Both the position numbers and the translations under genes were made by a program. The notes under the pieces were generated by a model. The model was not told where the DNA came from. It ran no database searches and worked only from the letters and a program-made list of their open reading frames with translations. This document shows positions 1-6,470 of a stretch of DNA of 8,772 nucleotides, one piece after another (positions within the stretch are counted from its first letter, which is position 1; each line of letters begins with the position of its first letter). Origin of the DNA: Parvularculaceae bacterium. GTDB lineage: Bacteria > Pseudomonadota > Alphaproteobacteria > Caulobacterales > Parvularculaceae. Location: assembly GCA_027080545.1 (NCBI GenBank), contig JALWRV010000057.1:1-8772 (forward strand). Direction: 5' to 3'.

Positions 1-1274
1 ATCAGTCCGGCATACATATCCAGTAAATTTCCCGCAATGGTAATTTCACTCACCGGATAGGCTACCACCCCATTTTCGATCCAGAAACCGGAACAGCCAA
101 CAGAATAATCGCCATTATTGGCGTTTATTTGTGGTCCGAACATATCGGTAAGATAGAGGCCTTGGTTGGCCATTTCCATCAATTGATCGAGAGAATGTGT
201 GCCCGGTAGCAAGGTCAGATTGGTTGGCGCGGCCGACGGGGGCCCCCCAGTACCACGGGTAGCCCGCCCATTGGTTTCAAGTCCTAATTGGCGAGCATGG
301 GCTGTGTTCATAATCCATTGGGTCAAAATCCCTTTTTCGATCAGGTTAAAGGGCAGGCTGGTCACCCCTTCACCATCAAACATTTGCGAGCCAAAACCGC
401 GTTTGCGATGGGGGTCATCGCTGATGGTGATGTTTTCCGGAAAAAGTTGTGCGCCCATTTTGTCTTTTAAAAAACTAACCCCTCGGGCAATGGCGCCGCC
501 ATTTACCGCGCCGGATAAATGGCCGAGTAGGGAACGGGAAAGACGTTGTTCGAACAGCACCGGAGCGCTGCGTGAGGATAGCTTGCGGGGGTTCAAGCGG
601 CGCACGGCGCGTTCGCCCGCGCTTGCGCCTACCGCTCGCCCATCGCGCAATTCGCTTAAATGGGTGGCGCTATCATAATCATAATCGCGCTCCATGTTGG
701 TGCCTTCTCCGGCCAAGACAGAAACCGAGACCGAATGGCTGCCGCCTTCATTCTTGCCTAGAAAGCCATCGCTGGTGGCAAACCAAGAGCATCCCGAGCC
801 AAACCCTGCGGACGCTCCGCTCGAATTTGTCACCCCTGCCACATCAAGAGCCGCTTGCTCACATTCGAGAGCACGGTCTCGCAAGTCATCACTGGAAGGC
901 TCAACCCCGTCAAAAAGTTCAAGATCCAGAACGTCCCCATCAAAGAGGCGTTCTTTGGGGGCGAGGCCGCAATAGGGGTCTTCCGGGGCGGTGCGGGCCA
1001 TGGCAACGCAGCGTTCGGCCGTGGCTTGTAAGCTCTCCGGGGCAAAATCGGTGGTTGAAACCGAAGCCTGTTGGCGCCCGATAAAGACCCGTAATCCGAG
1101 ATCGCGATTTTCTGACCGTTCCAGGTCTTCTACCTGCCCAAGGCGTACGGAGACGTTTGAAGAAACACTCTCATAAATCAGGGCATCGGCGGCCTCGGCC
1201 CCGGCCTTCTTGGCTAGGTCGAGAAGCTGGAGCAAAATATCGGCGGGCGGCATTGTCTGGGAAGATTTTTTCAT
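1..1274 (-). CDS. pmbA: PmbA/TldE-family protein (TldD/PmbA metalloprotease family), 3' end cut off by the window edge
   Basis: The reading frame is open on the minus strand from ATG at 1274-1272 to the left edge, giving 424 codons with no stop. Family members are usually about 450 residues, so roughly the last 25 are missing. Near the end, around residues 379-402, it reads FGPQINANNGDYSVGCSGFW followed by IENG, then a stretch ending in EITIAGNLLDMY. This is the typical C-terminal signature of PmbA. The middle contains GERAVRRLNPRK and SGAVNGGAIARG, also family-typical. I see no HExxxH motif, which the catalytic subunit TldD carries, so this is the PmbA/TldE partner type. In the known family, TldD and TldE form a heterodimeric protease that matures peptides such as microcin B17 and degrades unfolded peptides in the cytoplasm. 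The substrate here is unknown, and no tldD lies in the window. The start has only a weak ribosome-binding sequence. The gene diverges from the gcv operon. Confidence 0.93.
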   Translation of the reverse strand, partial: MKKSSQTMPPADILLQLLDLAKKAGAEAADALIYESVSSNVSVRLGQVEDLERSENRDLGLRVFIGRQQASVSTTDFAPESLQATAERCVAMARTAPEDPYCGLAPKERLFDGDVLDLELFDGVEPSSDDLRDRALECEQAALDVAGVTNSSGASAGFGSGCSWFATSDGFLGKNEGGSHSVSVSVLAGEGTNMERDYDYDSATHLSELRDGRAVGASAGERAVRRLNPRKLSSRSAPVLFEQRLSRSLLGHLSGAVNGGAIARGVSFLKDKMGAQLFPENITISDDPHRKRGFGSQMFDGEGVTSLPFNLIEKGILTQWIMNTAHARQLGLETNGRATRGTGGPPSAAPTNLTLLPGTHSLDQLMEMANQGLYLTDMFGPQINANNGDYSVGCSGFWIENGVVAYPVSEITIAGNLLDMYAGL

Positions 1275-1409
1275 GCCGCTCACATAGGCCGGATTGGCGG
1301 CCTAGGCAATGTGAAACGGGGCTTGGTTAGGGCAATTAAGGGCGAAAAGGGGACTCGCCACGGGGCTCTATTTGCGATAGAAACCGCCATGGTCCGAATC
1401 ATGGGCCGC
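1275..1409. other. Divergent intergenic spacer between pmbA and the gcv leader
   Basis: This 135-base spacer must hold promoters for both pmbA (leftward) and the riboswitch-gcv transcript (rightward). I could not find a convincing -35/-10 pair for either. The clearest structure is a perfect 7-bp inverted repeat, TAGGCCG (1285-1291) and CGGCCTA (1298-1304), separated by GATTGG. It lies 11 bases upstream of the pmbA start codon, so it could be an operator or a hairpin in the pmbA leader. Apparent open frames crossing the spacer look like chance. Confidence 0.5.
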
Positions 1410-1660
1410 CCTGTTCGCGGGAGAGTTCCGTTGTCACAGGCAGGAGAGCAAAATTCCCCTCGCCAAGGCACCGGCGCCGAAGGAGCAACCACCCCGGAAA
1501 CTCTCAGGCATCAAGGACCGCCAACAGGTTAAAAGGCTGGAAAAGGGTGCGCCGCACCCTACCGAAGGAGCAAGGCAAGGGGTGCAGATCTCATAAAGGT
1601 CGCACCCTTATTGAGGGTTAATAAGACCTAAGCCGGAATCTCTCAGGTCCCGTGACAGCC
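1410..1660 (+). promoter_or_regulatory. Tandem glycine riboswitch (two aptamers) upstream of gcvT
   Basis: Two copies of the glycine-aptamer core are visible. CCGAAGGAGCAA occurs at 1477-1488 and 1562-1573, and CTCTCAGG at 1501-1508 and 1640-1647. Aptamer I is closed by P1, CCTGTT (1410-1415) plus GCGG (1417-1420) pairing with CCGC (1518-1521) plus AACAGG (1523-1528), with one C-C mismatch. Its inner helix GAGAGTT (1421-1427) pairs perfectly with AACTCTC (1499-1505), and the stem between them is unusually long. A 6-base linker follows. Aptamer II is closed by GGCTG (1535-1539) with CAGCC (1656-1660) and has a clean hairpin AGGGTGC/GCACCCT (1544-1560). Its GAGAG strand is replaced by GAAAA (1540-1544), which is unusual. 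In the known class, glycine binding turns on glycine cleavage genes, and the position directly before gcvT fits that role. Confidence 0.95.
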
Positions 1661-1722
1661 GGGGTTGCGAAGCCGTCTCGTTCGCTCGGGAAAGGGTGTC
1701 GCGCGACACGGGAACAGACATG
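1648..1722 (+). promoter_or_regulatory. Putative translational expression platform of the glycine riboswitch
   Basis: No U-tract follows the aptamers, so an intrinsic terminator is unlikely. Two mutually exclusive pairings are visible. TCCCGTG (1648-1654), directly after the conserved CTCTCAGG of aptamer II, is perfectly complementary to CACGGGA (1707-1713). The latter contains GGGA, the only purine-rich candidate ribosome-binding site at normal distance (6 bases) from the gcvT ATG at 1720. Alternatively, GTGTC (1696-1700) pairs with GACAC (1705-1709), part of the 14-base palindrome at 1696-1709, leaving GGGA free. A small hairpin GCGAA/TTCGC (1667-1671 with 1681-1685) lies between. The model, which is inference, is that glycine-bound aptamer II keeps 1648-1654 out of the blocking pair and frees gcvT translation. 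Confidence 0.5.
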
Positions 1723-2907
1723 ACAAACCAACCCCAACCAACAGATACCGACCAAGCCGCCTGTTTGCATCATCTGCCTTTACATGATTTGCATGTCAGC
1801 CTTGAGGGCAAGATGGTGCCTTTTGCCGGTTATGAAATGCCTGTGCAATATCCGATGGGGGTGATGAAAGAACATCTCCATGTGCGCGAAAAAGCGGGCC
1901 TGTTTGATGTCTCCCATATGGGGCAGGCTTGGCTCAGCTTAAAGCAGGGCGTTGGAGAAGAAGGGGCTCACGAAAAAATAGCCGCCGCCATCGAAACCAT
2001 TGTGCCGGGAGAAATCCAAAAACTTGGGGCCGGTCGTGTGCGCTATTCGGTACTGTTGAATGATGCAGGCGGCGTGCTGGATGATTTGATGATCACCAGA
2101 CCCTCATCACCGAACCAACAGGGGCGATTATTTCTGGTGGTCAATGCCGCCATGAAACAGGCAGATTTTCTCTATCTTGCCGAACGGCTTGGGGATGTGG
2201 CGGATCTTACCATTTTGTCGGATCGGGCCTTATTGGCCTTGCAAGGTCCTCTCGCGGCGGCGGTTCTGGAAGAAAAAATCAAAACCGTCTCGACCATGGG
2301 TTTTATGACCATGCGCGATATGGAATGGGCGCAAACATCTCTCATGGTGTCGCGCTGTGGGTATACGGGCGAAGACGGGTATGAGCTGTCGGTTTCCGCC
2401 GACCGGGCCGATGCCATTGCAAGGGCTCTCTTGGCGGATGAGCGGGTTCAACCCATTGGCCTTGGGGCCAGAGATAGTCTTCGGTTGGAGGCGGGGCTTT
2501 GTCTTTACGGCCATGACATGACCGCTGATAACTCCCCGGTCGAAGCCAATATCAGCTTTGCCATTGGCAAGCGTCGTCGCAGCGAAGGGGGCTTTGCGGG
2601 GGCGGAGCGGATTTTACGAGAGCTGGCACAAGGGCCAAAAATTTTACGGGTCGGTCTGCGCCCCGAGGGCAGAGCCCCGGCTAGAGAAGGCACGGAAATT
2701 CAATCTCTTGACGGCGAGACCATCGGCACCATCACCTCTGGCGGTTTTGGCCCGACCATTGGTGGTCCCATTGCCATGGGTTATGTCGATGCAAATTATG
2801 CAGAATCAGGGACAAAGCTAAATTTGATTGTGCGGGGTAAGCCTGTCCCTGCCCGTGTTTGTCCAATGCCTTTCGTTCCACAGCGTTATTACCGCGCCCC
2901 TAAATAG
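1720..2907 (+). CDS. gcvT: Aminomethyltransferase, glycine cleavage system T-protein
   Basis: GcvT (EC 2.1.2.10) takes the aminomethyl group from lipoyl-GcvH, releases ammonia and makes 5,10-methylene-tetrahydrofolate in the cytoplasm. The 395-residue product begins with the family signature LHDLHVSLEGKMVPFAGYEM, then has the folate-site region NDAGGVLDDLMITR (Asp121/Asp122 contain the conserved catalytic-region aspartate), GYTGEDGYEL and GARDSLRLEAGLCLYGHD. The C-terminal barrel part contains TSGGFGPTIG. Length is close to the usual 360-400. An in-frame GTG at 1696 would add 8 residues but lies in a palindrome of the leader. I prefer ATG at 1720 because a GGGA lies 6 bases upstream and the family N-terminus needs no extension. 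It is the first gene of the riboswitch-controlled operon, with gcvH starting 17 bases after its stop. Confidence 0.97.
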   Translation: MTNQPQPTDTDQAACLHHLPLHDLHVSLEGKMVPFAGYEMPVQYPMGVMKEHLHVREKAGLFDVSHMGQAWLSLKQGVGEEGAHEKIAAAIETIVPGEIQKLGAGRVRYSVLLNDAGGVLDDLMITRPSSPNQQGRLFLVVNAAMKQADFLYLAERLGDVADLTILSDRALLALQGPLAAAVLEEKIKTVSTMGFMTMRDMEWAQTSLMVSRCGYTGEDGYELSVSADRADAIARALLADERVQPIGLGARDSLRLEAGLCLYGHDMTADNSPVEANISFAIGKRRRSEGGFAGAERILRELAQGPKILRVGLRPEGRAPAREGTEIQSLDGETIGTITSGGFGPTIGGPIAMGYVDANYAESGTKLNLIVRGKPVPARVCPMPFVPQRYYRAPK

Positions 2908-2924
2908 ATTTACGGAGAACCCCC

Positions 2925-3290
2925 ATGAGCAGAAAATTTACCGAAGACCATGAATGGATTGAGGTGGCTGGCGATGTTGCAACCATCGGCATTACCAAAC
3001 ATGCAGCAGAGCAATTAGGTGACGTGGTGTTTGTGGAATTGCCGGATGTGGGTGTTAAATTTTCCAAGGGTGATGATATGGCCGTCGTGGAATCGGTGAA
3101 AGCCGCCTCTGATGTCTATGCCCCAATCGATGGGGAAGTGGTCGAAACCAATGGTGCCATTGTCGATGACCCGGCCAAAGTCAATGAAGATGCCGATGAT
3201 AAGGGTTGGTTCGTCAAAGTAAAAATTGATAACCCACAACAGCTCGAAGATTTGATGGATGAGTCTGCCTATAAGGATTTCGTCGCATGA
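2925..3290 (+). CDS. gcvH: Glycine cleavage system H-protein (lipoyl carrier)
   Basis: GcvH is the small lipoylated shuttle that moves the aminomethyl intermediate between the P- and T-proteins and is reoxidised by the L-protein. At 121 residues it is near the usual 125-130. The lipoylation motif ESVKAASDVYAP is present, with Lys59 as the expected lipoyl-lysine. The N-terminal HEWIEV and the downstream GWFVKVKI are also family hallmarks. A GGAG ribosome-binding site lies 8 bases before the ATG. The stop codon overlaps the start of the small downstream gene as ATGA, which predicts translational coupling. The C-terminus ends in an ordinary way with no sign of truncation. Confidence 0.98.
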   Translation: MSRKFTEDHEWIEVAGDVATIGITKHAAEQLGDVVFVELPDVGVKFSKGDDMAVVESVKAASDVYAPIDGEVVETNGAIVDDPAKVNEDADDKGWFVKVKIDNPQQLEDLMDESAYKDFVA

Positions 3291-3397
3291 GTAAAAAAGA
3301 CAAAGGTCTCTCGCTTTCCGGTATGGGTGGCGGGCTTGCTATTGGGGTTGCGCTGGGTGTGGATATGGGCGTTAAGTCAGATAAGGACAAAAAGTGA
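3287..3397 (+). CDS. 36-residue glycine-zipper small protein inside the gcv operon
   Basis: This short gene fills the gap between gcvH and gcvPA. Its ATG overlaps the gcvH stop (ATGA, 3287-3290) and its TGA overlaps the gcvPA start (TGATG, 3395-3399). AAGGA at 3273-3277 sits 9 bases before its ATG, a good ribosome-binding site. The product starts MSKKDKG and ends KSDKDKK, with a hydrophobic glycine-rich core between (about residues 8-29). Glycines fall at 12, 16, 20, 24 and 28, a strict GxxxG ladder, with extra glycines at 7, 14 and 15. This resembles a short glycine-zipper helix that might insert in or associate with membranes or self-assemble. Asp26 inside the core is atypical for a membrane helix. 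I do not recognise a named family. It could be a coupling peptide, a GCV-associated factor or a fortuitous frame. The overlaps, ribosome-binding site and patterned composition favour a real gene. Confidence 0.72.
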   Translation: MSKKDKGLSLSGMGGGLAIGVALGVDMGVKSDKDKK

Positions 3398-4749
3398 TGC
3401 GCTATTTGCCTCTTAATGATGCTGATCGGGCCGAGATGCGAGATGTCATCGGTATCAATAATATTGATGACCTGTTTGCCGATGTGCCAAAGGATGCGCT
3501 GAACCCGACGCTCGATTTACCATCCCACCAAAGCGAAATGGCGGTGGAGCGTTGGCTTGGGGCGTTGGCAGCAAAAAACCGTACCGCTGATGATGGTCCG
3601 TTTTTTATTGGCGCTGGGGCCTATCGCCACCATGTACCGGCCACTGTTGATCATATTATCCAGCGATCGGAATTTCTCACTTCCTATACGCCCTACCAAC
3701 CGGAAATTGCCCAAGGCACGTTGCAATATTTGTTTGAGTTTCAAACCCAGGTGGCCAGCCTATTGGGCATGGAGGTGGCCAATGCCTCCATGTATGATGG
3801 CTCAACCGCGTGTGCGGAAGCCGCTCTGATGGCCAAACGGGTTACCCGACGCAAAAAAATCATTCTCGCTGGAGGGCTACACCCCCACTACGCATCAGTG
3901 ACACGCATGAATGCAGAGTTGGTTGGCTGTGAGGTGATTCATGCACCAGCTAACCCGTTGAAAAATGCGGAAGAGAGCGATGAGCTAGCCGCCTTGATTG
4001 ATGATCAAACGGCTTGTGTGATTGTACAAAACCCGGATGCGTTTGGTCATATTGCCGATCTCACACCGCTGGCAGAAAAGGCCCATGCCACCGGGGCTTT
4101 ATTGGTGGGGGTGGTCACGGAAGTGGTAAGCTTGGGGGCGATTAAAAGTCCCGGCGAGATGGGTGCCGATATTGTGGTGGCTGAAGGCCAATCAATCGGT
4201 AACAGCCTCAATTTTGGGGGCCCCTATGTGGGGCTGTTTGCGACGAGGCAAAAATATATCCGCCACATGCCCGGGCGGCTTTGCGGTAAAACTGTGGACG
4301 CCGAAGGCAAGCGCGGCTTTGTCTTGACCCTTTCTACCCGCGAACAACATATTCGTCGCGACAAGGCGACATCGAATATTTGCACGAATTCCGGCCTGTG
4401 TGCCTTGGCCTTTTCCATTCACATGTCGCTATTGGGTGAAAAGGGGCTGCGCACAATGGCAACGTTGAGCCATGAAGCCGCCATTGAAACCGCCGATGCG
4501 GTGGCCGCTGTGGAAGGTGTGGAATTGTTGAACAAAAGTTTCTTCAACGAGTTCACCCTGCGTCTGCCCGTAGAAGCCGAACCGATTGTTGAAAAGCTGG
4601 CGGCAAAAAATATTCTTGCCGGTGTGCCGGGCGTGCGTTTATGGCCGGAAGATGACGCGTTGCAAAACCTCCTGATTATCGCCGCGACCGAGACAACAAA
4701 TAAACAAGATATCGAGGCGTTGGTGCGGGGTTTGGGGGAGGTATTATAA
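3397..4749 (+). CDS. gcvPA: Glycine dehydrogenase (decarboxylating) subunit 1, P-protein alpha
   Basis: GcvPA is one half of the two-subunit P-protein (EC 1.4.4.2), which decarboxylates glycine and loads the aminomethyl group on lipoyl-GcvH. With GcvPB it forms an alpha2beta2-type enzyme. The 450-residue product has the family landmarks FFIGAGAYRHHVPATV (about residues 69-84), TSYTPYQPEIAQGTLQ, ANASMYDGSTACAEA, and near the end STREQHIRRDKATSNICTNS. This subunit lacks the PLP lysine, as expected. I chose ATG at 3397 over the in-frame GTG at 3394 because ATAAGGA (3381-3387) gives a 9-base spacing and the ATG overlaps the preceding stop as TGATG, predicting coupling. gcvPB follows after 4 bases. 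Length matches the usual 440-450. Confidence 0.97.
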   Translation: MRYLPLNDADRAEMRDVIGINNIDDLFADVPKDALNPTLDLPSHQSEMAVERWLGALAAKNRTADDGPFFIGAGAYRHHVPATVDHIIQRSEFLTSYTPYQPEIAQGTLQYLFEFQTQVASLLGMEVANASMYDGSTACAEAALMAKRVTRRKKIILAGGLHPHYASVTRMNAELVGCEVIHAPANPLKNAEESDELAALIDDQTACVIVQNPDAFGHIADLTPLAEKAHATGALLVGVVTEVVSLGAIKSPGEMGADIVVAEGQSIGNSLNFGGPYVGLFATRQKYIRHMPGRLCGKTVDAEGKRGFVLTLSTREQHIRRDKATSNICTNSGLCALAFSIHMSLLGEKGLRTMATLSHEAAIETADAVAAVEGVELLNKSFFNEFTLRLPVEAEPIVEKLAAKNILAGVPGVRLWPEDDALQNLLIIAATETTNKQDIEALVRGLGEVL

Positions 4750-4753
4750 GACA

Positions 4754-6322
4754 ATGAGCATGAATAATCAGGGTAGACCCACCACTCCGCCATCAAATGA
4801 AACCCACTGCCCGCCAACGCATACGGGCAATAAGGCCTTGCAAATTGAGGAAGCCTTGATTTTCGAGCAAGGTGATTTTGTTGGTACCGGGGTTGATTTT
4901 GCCCCCCCCAAAGGATTGACCCCGCGATTGGGCGGGTTGGCGCGAGATGCCGCCATGCATTTGCCTGGCCTGTCCGAGCCTGAGGCGATGCGGCACTATG
5001 TTCGCCTCAGTCAGAAAAACTATGCCATTGATATGGGACCGTTTCCTCTTGGCTCTTGCACCATGAAACATAATCCGCGCTTGAATGAAAAAATGGCGCG
5101 CCTACCGGGGTTTGCTCATATCCATCCATTGCAACCGACCTCCACAGTGCAGGGGGCGTTGGCGCTGATTGATGTGCTGGCAAGTTGGTTGAAGGAATTG
5201 ACCGGCATGCCCATGGTCGCCATGTCCCCCAAGGCCGGAGCTCATGGAGAGCTGTGCGGCATGATGGCCATTAAAGCAGCGCTGGTGGCGCGCGGTGAAG
5301 CCGAAACACGGGTCCGCGTGTTGGCCCCTGAATCGGCTCATGGCACCAATCCGGCAACCGCCGCACAGTGCGGCTTTAAGGTGGACGATATTCCGGCGGA
5401 CAAAACGGGCCGTGTAGATTTGCAGGCATTTAAAAAAATGCTGGGTCCCGATGTGGCGGCAATTATGGTCACCAATCCCAATACGTGCGGTTTGTTTGAA
5501 CGTGACATTCGCGCTTTGGCTGATGGTGTGCATGAGGTGGGTGGCTATTTCTATTGCGATGGGGCCAATTTCAACGCCATCATGGGCAAGGTTAAACCCG
5601 GTGCGCTGGGCATTGATGCCATGCATATCAATTTGCATAAAACCTTTTCCACCCCCCATGGTGGTGGTGGGCCGGGCTCTGGTCCGACGGTCTTGTCAGA
5701 GGCCCTCGCGCCTTATGCACCCGTGCCCTATGTGGTGAAAAATGCAGACCAATATGGTCTGGTGGAAAAGCGTAGCCAAGGGGCCGAAACCAGCTTTGGG
5801 CGCATGACGGCCTTTCATGGCCAGATGGGCATGTTCGTTCGGGCGCTCAGCTATATGTTGTCCCATGGGGGGGATGGGCTGCGTCAGGCGGCAGAAGATG
5901 CCGTCTTGAACGCAAATTATGTGCGCGTCCTTCTTGCCCAAGAAATGTCGCAAGCCTTTGCAGGCCCCTGTATGCATGAATGTTTGTTTGATGATGGTTT
6001 CTTGAAAAATAGTGGTGTTGATACCATCGACTTTGCAAAAGCCATGATTGATGAGGGCTACCATCCGATGACCATGTATTTTCCCCTGGTGGTCCATGGG
6101 GCGATGCTTATAGAGCCAACCGAGAGCGAGTCGAAAGAAGAGCTGGATCGCTTTTGTAATGCCTTGTTGGCGTTGGCCCGCGAAGCCAAAAGGGGCAATC
6201 AAGAGAAATTCAAGGGGGCGCCCCTCCATGCGCCCCGCCGCCGTCTGGATGAGACCATGGCCGCCCGCAAGCCGGAATTACGCTGGAAGCCTCAAACCGC
6301 AGAATATCTTGCCGCTGAATGA
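4754..6322 (+). CDS. gcvPB: Glycine dehydrogenase (decarboxylating) subunit 2, P-protein beta
   Basis: GcvPB carries the pyridoxal-phosphate site of the split P-protein. The PLP lysine is Lys296 in HINLHKTFSTPHGGGGPGSG, the diagnostic motif, with the glycine-rich loop directly after it. Other conserved blocks are DMGPFPLGSCTMKHNPRLNE (about residues 93-112), SPKAGAHGELCGM, APESAHGTNPATAA and NPNTCGLFE. The product has 522 residues, at the long end for the family because of an N-terminal lead of about 25 residues rich in Pro, Thr and Asn. A GGAGG ends 12 bases before ATG 4754. A second ATG at 4760 is also possible and would remove two residues. It is the last gene of the gcv operon. Large minus-strand open frames inside it (5102-5659 and 5696-6229) are antisense shadows. 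Confidence 0.97.
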   Translation: MSMNNQGRPTTPPSNETHCPPTHTGNKALQIEEALIFEQGDFVGTGVDFAPPKGLTPRLGGLARDAAMHLPGLSEPEAMRHYVRLSQKNYAIDMGPFPLGSCTMKHNPRLNEKMARLPGFAHIHPLQPTSTVQGALALIDVLASWLKELTGMPMVAMSPKAGAHGELCGMMAIKAALVARGEAETRVRVLAPESAHGTNPATAAQCGFKVDDIPADKTGRVDLQAFKKMLGPDVAAIMVTNPNTCGLFERDIRALADGVHEVGGYFYCDGANFNAIMGKVKPGALGIDAMHINLHKTFSTPHGGGGPGSGPTVLSEALAPYAPVPYVVKNADQYGLVEKRSQGAETSFGRMTAFHGQMGMFVRALSYMLSHGGDGLRQAAEDAVLNANYVRVLLAQEMSQAFAGPCMHECLFDDGFLKNSGVDTIDFAKAMIDEGYHPMTMYFPLVVHGAMLIEPTESESKEELDRFCNALLALAREAKRGNQEKFKGAPLHAPRRRLDETMAARKPELRWKPQTAEYLAAE

Positions 6323-6376
6323 CTTGGTCGGCGTTCTGCCTTAAGATTGCCACAACTATCACGGGAGTTTGTCACG

Positions 6377-6399
6377 GGCGGCGCTTGCCAAGCGCTGTT
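6377..6399 (+). terminator. Weak hairpin after gcvPB, possible end of the gcv transcript
   Basis: GCGCTT (6381-6386) and AAGCGC (6390-6395) form a perfect 6-bp stem with a 3-base loop. It can be extended by G-T and C-G pairs to about ten pairs over 6377-6399. No T-run follows, so it does not meet the usual standard for an intrinsic terminator and might instead be a processing or stabilising structure. It overlaps the -35 element of the promoter candidate for the next gene. Confidence 0.3.
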
Positions 6400-6413
6400 C
6401 CATGGTTAACAAT
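6385..6413 (+). promoter_or_regulatory. Candidate housekeeping promoter for the M48 peptidase gene
   Basis: TTGCCA (6385-6390) matches the -35 consensus at five of six bases. After exactly 17 bases comes AACAAT (6408-6413), which matches the -10 consensus at four of six. Transcription would start near 6420, giving a leader of about 50 bases before ATG 6471. The spacing is ideal but the -10 is mediocre, so this is only a candidate. A direct repeat TCACGGG (6359-6365 and 6372-6378) lies just upstream. Confidence 0.35.
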
Positions 6414-6470
6414 ACAGGCTGAGACGGGTTGGGGGATCGGTTTAACGGGGTATCGGGAGGAATTTCTACC

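Noticed and set aside
199..1176. Several plus-strand open frames (199-678, 572-1084, 694-975, 991-1176)
   Set aside because: They lie antisense to the continuous PmbA frame, have no recognisable protein motifs, and reflect GC-rich codon structure on the other strand.
1311..1532. 73-codon plus-strand frame over the riboswitch as a leader peptide
   Set aside because: It overlaps the whole of aptamer I, whose structure explains the sequence; there is no ribosome-binding site of note and the composition is not protein-like.
1440..1620. Repeated riboswitch cores considered as a CRISPR or simple tandem repeat
   Set aside because: Only two copies, each with covarying stems around the glycine-aptamer consensus, so a tandem riboswitch explains them.
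1696..1719. GTG at 1696 as the gcvT start
   Set aside because: It is in frame but lies in the leader palindrome, adds 8 residues not needed by the family, and ATG 1720 has a purine-rich site at better distance.
5102..6229. Two long minus-strand frames (185 and 177 codons) inside gcvPB
   Set aside because: They are exact antisense shadows of a well-conserved gene and their translations look like reverse-complement artefacts rich in His, Cys and Gln, with no motif.
6429..6470. TTG at 6429 as the start of the M48 protein
   Set aside because: No good ribosome-binding site precedes it, whereas GGAGG lies 10 bases before ATG 6471.
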